Of a stretch of DNA of 64,000 nucleotides, positions 61,393 to 64,000 are shown one piece after another; positions within the stretch are counted from its first letter, which is position 1, and each line of letters opens with the position of its first letter. The notes under the pieces are model-generated. The model was not told the DNA's origin and searched no databases. It saw only the letters and a program-made list of their open reading frames with translations. The DNA comes from Flavobacteriales bacterium (GTDB taxonomy: Bacteria; Bacteroidota; Bacteroidia; Flavobacteriales; CAJXXR01): the NCBI GenBank assembly GCA_025210805.1, contig JAOAQX010000003.1, forward strand, positions 1-64,000, given 5' to 3'. Both the position numbers and the translations under genes were made by a program.

Positions 61393-62307
61393 CTACAAAC
61401 TCAGGCAGAGTCCGAAAAAAGAAAAGATAATAATCAATAAGTAAATTGTTGAAAACTTAGATTTTCGAGAAAACTCAAAATAATTTGATAAAACTGCCGA
61501 CAATGCAAAAACGAACAAAATCATGGGGAAAATCTGATGACTAAATCCGATACTTACCACCAAAGCAATAAGAAAGATTCCGACTAACAAAGCTGTAAGT
61601 GCTCTAGGTATTTTCTTTTTTCTGGGGTAAAACTTTACTAAATCAAAAAATGAAATACTTGAAAATAGCATTAAAAACACCAATATCAAAGACTGAGTAC
61701 CACGCTTCCAGATTTCTAATATACTCGGGAAATCTTTAGTAAAATAACTCAAAAACGCTATTTCTTTATCAAAAGATAGTACTTCAAGAGAGTAATAAAA
61801 GTAAAGAACGATTAACTGTCCTAAAAGTAATATTGAGATTTCTTTGAGTCTATAAAAATCTTTTAGAAAAATATAAAACAACCAAACTACAAGAGAGATA
61901 TACCAAGAAATGGGTGATAAAATCAGAATAACTCCAGTAAGCAAAGAAGCATGAAAAAGTTTCTTTTGATATTGCTGAATTTGTGGCAAAATGGAGGTCA
62001 TTAAGTAAAACACCAAACTAAAAATAAGAAAGGTAAGATGGTGAACACTCCAGCTAGAAAAAATACTCATGGAGCTAAAAAGCATAAAAAACAAAATGGG
62101 AAAATTGTTTTGCTTCCTAATGATTAAATGAGTACTCAAAACTCTTTGTAACAGAAAAGCTTCTGCTAAATGGAGAAGGAAAATAATCAAAATAGGATAA
62201 TCCCAAGTTCCTTGATACCAAGCACAAAAATTTCTCAACACGAGTATTGCGAATAAAGTGATGAGAATTATATTTCTATTTCCGTTTTTAAAAAGGCTTA
62301 TCAGCAT
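61393..62307 (-). CDS. Multi-pass membrane protein, DUF6427-like
   Basis: The 304-residue protein is almost all hydrophobic, with eight to nine membrane helices (LITLFAILVLRNF, LIIFLLHLAEAFLL, FPILFFMLFSSMSIFSSW and more). Its start MLISLFKNGNRNIILITLF resembles the flavobacterial DUF6427 family, a conserved membrane protein of unknown role. The gene is divergent from the 54-aa gene and shares the gap with it. No catalytic residues are visible. Function unknown. Confidence 0.75.
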   Translation of the reverse strand: MLISLFKNGNRNIILITLFAILVLRNFCAWYQGTWDYPILIIFLLHLAEAFLLQRVLSTHLIIRKQNNFPILFFMLFSSMSIFSSWSVHHLTFLIFSLVFYLMTSILPQIQQYQKKLFHASLLTGVILILSPISWYISLVVWLFYIFLKDFYRLKEISILLLGQLIVLYFYYSLEVLSFDKEIAFLSYFTKDFPSILEIWKRGTQSLILVFLMLFSSISFFDLVKFYPRKKKIPRALTALLVGIFLIALVVSIGFSHQIFPMILFVFALSAVLSNYFEFSRKSKFSTIYLLIIIFSFFGLCLSL

Positions 62308-62315
62308 TTTTTTAC

Positions 62316-62323
62316 TACATTTG
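62316..62323 (+). promoter_or_regulatory. -7 box of the 54-aa gene
   Basis: TACATTTG matches TAnnTTTG, 25 bases before the ATG at 62349. Confidence 0.45.
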
Positions 62324-62348
62324 TCCTTAGATCCAAAATTATACTAAG

Positions 62349-62513
62349 ATGACTGAATTTCTTATTTCTTTAGGAGACTTTTTGGGAGCAGCTACCAAAT
62401 CGTTGATGGAAGCTGGAGGTGGTATTCCTAACATTTTAATCGCTGTTGGAATCACCCTAGGATTAGCAAAATGTATTGCTATCATCAAAGCTGAAAAATA
62501 TGAGGAAGCCTAA
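62349..62513 (+). CDS. 54-residue predicted membrane protein
   Basis: A 54-codon frame starts at ATG 62349: MTEFLISLGDFLGAATK, a Gly-rich AGGGIPNILIAVGITLG hydrophobic helix, then a charged, cytoplasmic-type tail ending KYEEA. It has its own -7 box, 25 bases upstream, and a strong terminator that overlaps its stop codon, so it looks like a real gene that a length-limited gene finder would miss. Flavobacterial genomes encode similar conserved short membrane proteins next to DUF6427 genes. The function is unknown. Confidence 0.75.
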   Translation: MTEFLISLGDFLGAATKSLMEAGGGIPNILIAVGITLGLAKCIAIIKAEKYEEA

Positions 62514-62531
62514 GGGCCTCCTCTTTTTTTT
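62502..62531 (+). terminator. Terminator overlapping the 54-aa gene stop
   Basis: gaggaagcc (62502-62510) pairs with ggcctcctc (62515-62523) with one mismatch; eight T residues follow. The stop codon TAA is in the loop. Confidence 0.85.
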
Positions 62532-62535
62532 GTGC

Positions 62536-63807
62536 TTATAAATCGAAACCTAGATCTTTACGATAGTATACTCCATCGAAATCTACTTTTTCGGCATTCG
62601 TATACGATTGTTTTAGTGCTTCTCTAAAGTTTTCTCCGTAAGAAGTAATAGCCATCACACGTCCACCACTTGTTACCACTTTCCCATTATCCTCTTTTGT
62701 TCCTGCATGAAAAAGGATCGAATTTTCCACTTCGTTTAGTCCTTTCATTTCCTTACCTTTCTCATAAGCTTCGGGATATCCTCCAGAAACAAGCATCACA
62801 GTTGTGGCACTCTTATCTGTAATTTGTATCTCTTTTGATGCAAGATTTTTATTTCCTACGGCTTCAAAAAGTTCTAATAGATCACTTTCTATTCTTGGTA
62901 AAACAACCTCTGTTTCGGGATCTCCCATACGAACATTATATTCAATAACAAAAGGCTCTTCTCCTACTTTTATCAAACCAAAAAAGACAAATCCTTGATA
63001 ATCTAACTGATCTTTTTTAAGACCTTCAATAGTGGGACGCACTACTTTAGATTCTATTTTTGCCATAAACTCTTCTGAGGCAAAAGGCACTGGTGAAATA
63101 GCTCCCATACCTCCAGTATTAAGTCCTGTATCTCCTTCTCCAATTCTTTTATAATCCTTGGCATTTGGAAGCAAAACATAATCTGAACCATCTGTAAGTG
63201 CAAAACAAGAAAGTTCGATTCCATCTAAAAATTCTTCGATCACTACCTTGGCACTTGCTTCACCAAATTTAGCATCAGCAATCATTGTTTTCAGCTCTGT
63301 TTTGGCCGTATCCAAATTATCTAAAATAAGTACTCCTTTTCCTGCTGCAAGTCCATCTGCTTTGAGCACATAAGGTGCTTTTAGACTCTCTAGGAAGGTA
63401 TAACCTTCTTCTAAATTTTCTGCGTTAAAAGTCTTGTATCGAGCTGTAGGAATATGGTGTTTTGCCATAAATTCTTTGGCAAAATCCTTTGATCCCTCTA
63501 GTTCTGCTCCTGCTTTTTTAGGTCCAATGACTGTGATATTCTTCAAGTCTTCTTCTTCAGCAAAAAAATCGTGAATCCCTTCCACAAGTGGCGCTTCGGG
63601 ACCTACCACTACCATTTTGATATCGTTTTGGATAACAAATGTTTTGATTGCTTCGAAATCCGTTTCTTTCAAATCTACATTTTGACCATAAGCAGAGGTT
63701 CCTGCATTTCCAGGTGCAATAAAAAGTTGAGAGAGTTTTGGGCTTTGGCTAAGTTTCCAGCTAAAAGCACATTCTCTTCCTCCAGATCCTAATATGAGTA
63801 CGTTCAT
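62536..63807 (-). CDS. purD: Phosphoribosylamine--glycine ligase
   Basis: PurD joins glycine to 5-phosphoribosylamine with ATP in the second step of purine synthesis. The 423-residue protein starts MNVLILGSGGRECAFSWKL, with the N-terminal FIAPGNAGTSAYG and the ATP-grasp core (VLKADGLAAGKGVLI, VVIEEFLDGIELSCFAL, YKRIGEGDTGLNTGGMGAISP, FVIEYNVRMGDPETEVVLP). Length and motifs are normal. It converges with the 54-aa gene and lies 9 bases downstream of the phosphohexomutase stop, so those two may be one operon. Confidence 0.97.
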   Translation of the reverse strand: MNVLILGSGGRECAFSWKLSQSPKLSQLFIAPGNAGTSAYGQNVDLKETDFEAIKTFVIQNDIKMVVVGPEAPLVEGIHDFFAEEEDLKNITVIGPKKAGAELEGSKDFAKEFMAKHHIPTARYKTFNAENLEEGYTFLESLKAPYVLKADGLAAGKGVLILDNLDTAKTELKTMIADAKFGEASAKVVIEEFLDGIELSCFALTDGSDYVLLPNAKDYKRIGEGDTGLNTGGMGAISPVPFASEEFMAKIESKVVRPTIEGLKKDQLDYQGFVFFGLIKVGEEPFVIEYNVRMGDPETEVVLPRIESDLLELFEAVGNKNLASKEIQITDKSATTVMLVSGGYPEAYEKGKEMKGLNEVENSILFHAGTKEDNGKVVTSGGRVMAITSYGENFREALKQSYTNAEKVDFDGVYYRKDLGFDL

Positions 63808-63816
63808 AGATGATAT

Positions 63817-64000
63817 TTAAGCTAATCCAAGTTCTTTTTTAATTTCTTGAATTTTCTGGTTGAGTTTTTCTTGAGTTGATTGATAATCTGAAAAATCTTT
63901 TTCACAAACCGAAATATAGTATTTAATTTTTGGCTCTGTTCCCGAAGGTCTCACCGTAATTTTACTATCTCTTTCAGTAATAAACTGCATGAAATTCGAT
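63817..64000 (-). CDS. Phosphohexomutase (PGM/PMM family), C-terminal part only
   Basis: An open frame runs in from the right edge to a TAA at 63817, about 61 residues. It reads SNFMQFITERDSKIT, then VRPSGTEPKIKYYISV, the phosphate-binding loop of domain 4 of phosphoglucomutase/phosphomannomutase enzymes, and a helical tail ending KKELGLA. The rest of the gene is outside the window. Which hexose phosphate it acts on cannot be told. Confidence 0.9.
   Translation of the reverse strand, partial: SNFMQFITERDSKITVRPSGTEPKIKYYISVCEKDFSDYQSTQEKLNQKIQEIKKELGLA

Noticed and set aside
1-64000. CRISPR array, tRNA or rRNA
   Set aside because: No regularly spaced direct repeats, no tRNA-like clover-leaf and no rRNA-like segment was found on reading the gaps. 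A tRNA scan would be needed to be certain.

Overview
The window is an AT-rich chromosomal segment from a member of the Bacteroidota, most likely class Flavobacteriia. Support comes from a C-terminal type IX secretion sorting domain, several secreted proteins opening with the VGIGT...GFLPPRL leader module, promoters of the TTG/TAnnTTTG type, no Shine-Dalgarno sequences, and familiar flavobacterial gene orders (a foldase operon next to moxR, a DUF6427-like membrane gene, a TetR-TolC-MFP-RND efflux operon). The genus cannot be fixed from the sequence alone. I saw no tRNA, rRNA, CRISPR array, intact insertion sequence or prophage.

Layout. 1-4.3 kb: two secreted proteins (one cut by the window edge, one with FG-GAP/VCBS repeats and a sorting domain), separated by a 130-bp palindromic repeat. 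4.4-6.3 kb: gmk-nadD-scoB operon. 6.7-12.4 kb: four envelope or secreted proteins of unknown role. 12.6-15.8 kb: a membrane-anchored winged-helix regulator, and an ACP plus FkbH-like pair. 16-20.7 kb: a serine hydrolase, superoxide dismutase, a two-HTH regulator, an orphan LytTR response regulator and a FemAB/GNAT-like acyltransferase. 20.7-24.1 kb: a membrane protein, hflX, truB and an AraC-GyrI regulator. 24.1-27.5 kb: an RCC1-repeat secreted protein inserted between a truncated and an intact copy of a GNAT gene. 27.5-35 kb: a KAP-family NTPase, two more VGIGT-leader proteins and a double ABC ATPase. 35.2-42 kb: moxR, three SurA/PpiD-like foldases and guaB. 42.2-48.9 kb: an RND efflux operon with its TetR repressor. 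49-54.3 kb: small membrane proteins, a PAP2-like protein, rpoN, and a Rieske oxygenase with its reductase. 54.6-58.2 kb: lepA, a family-9 glycosyltransferase and a Cys-rich membrane protein. 58.3-61.3 kb: a copper-type TonB receptor and a small CNGKC protein. 61.4-64 kb: a DUF6427-like protein, a 54-aa protein, purD and the end of a phosphohexomutase.

How genes work together. The clearest units are gmk-nadD-scoB; ACP with the FkbH-like enzyme (acyl loading); four co-directional genes for outer-membrane protein folding plus MoxR; the self-regulated efflux operon; the Rieske oxygenase and reductase; and the copper receptor with the CNGKC protein. The most unusual parts are the mosaic GNAT duplication around the RCC1 gene with its adjoining 24-bp perfect inverted repeat, the KAP NTPase beside it, the isolated FkbH/ACP pair and the transposase-like HTH regulator. 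No single segment is clearly a new system; those are the best candidates.
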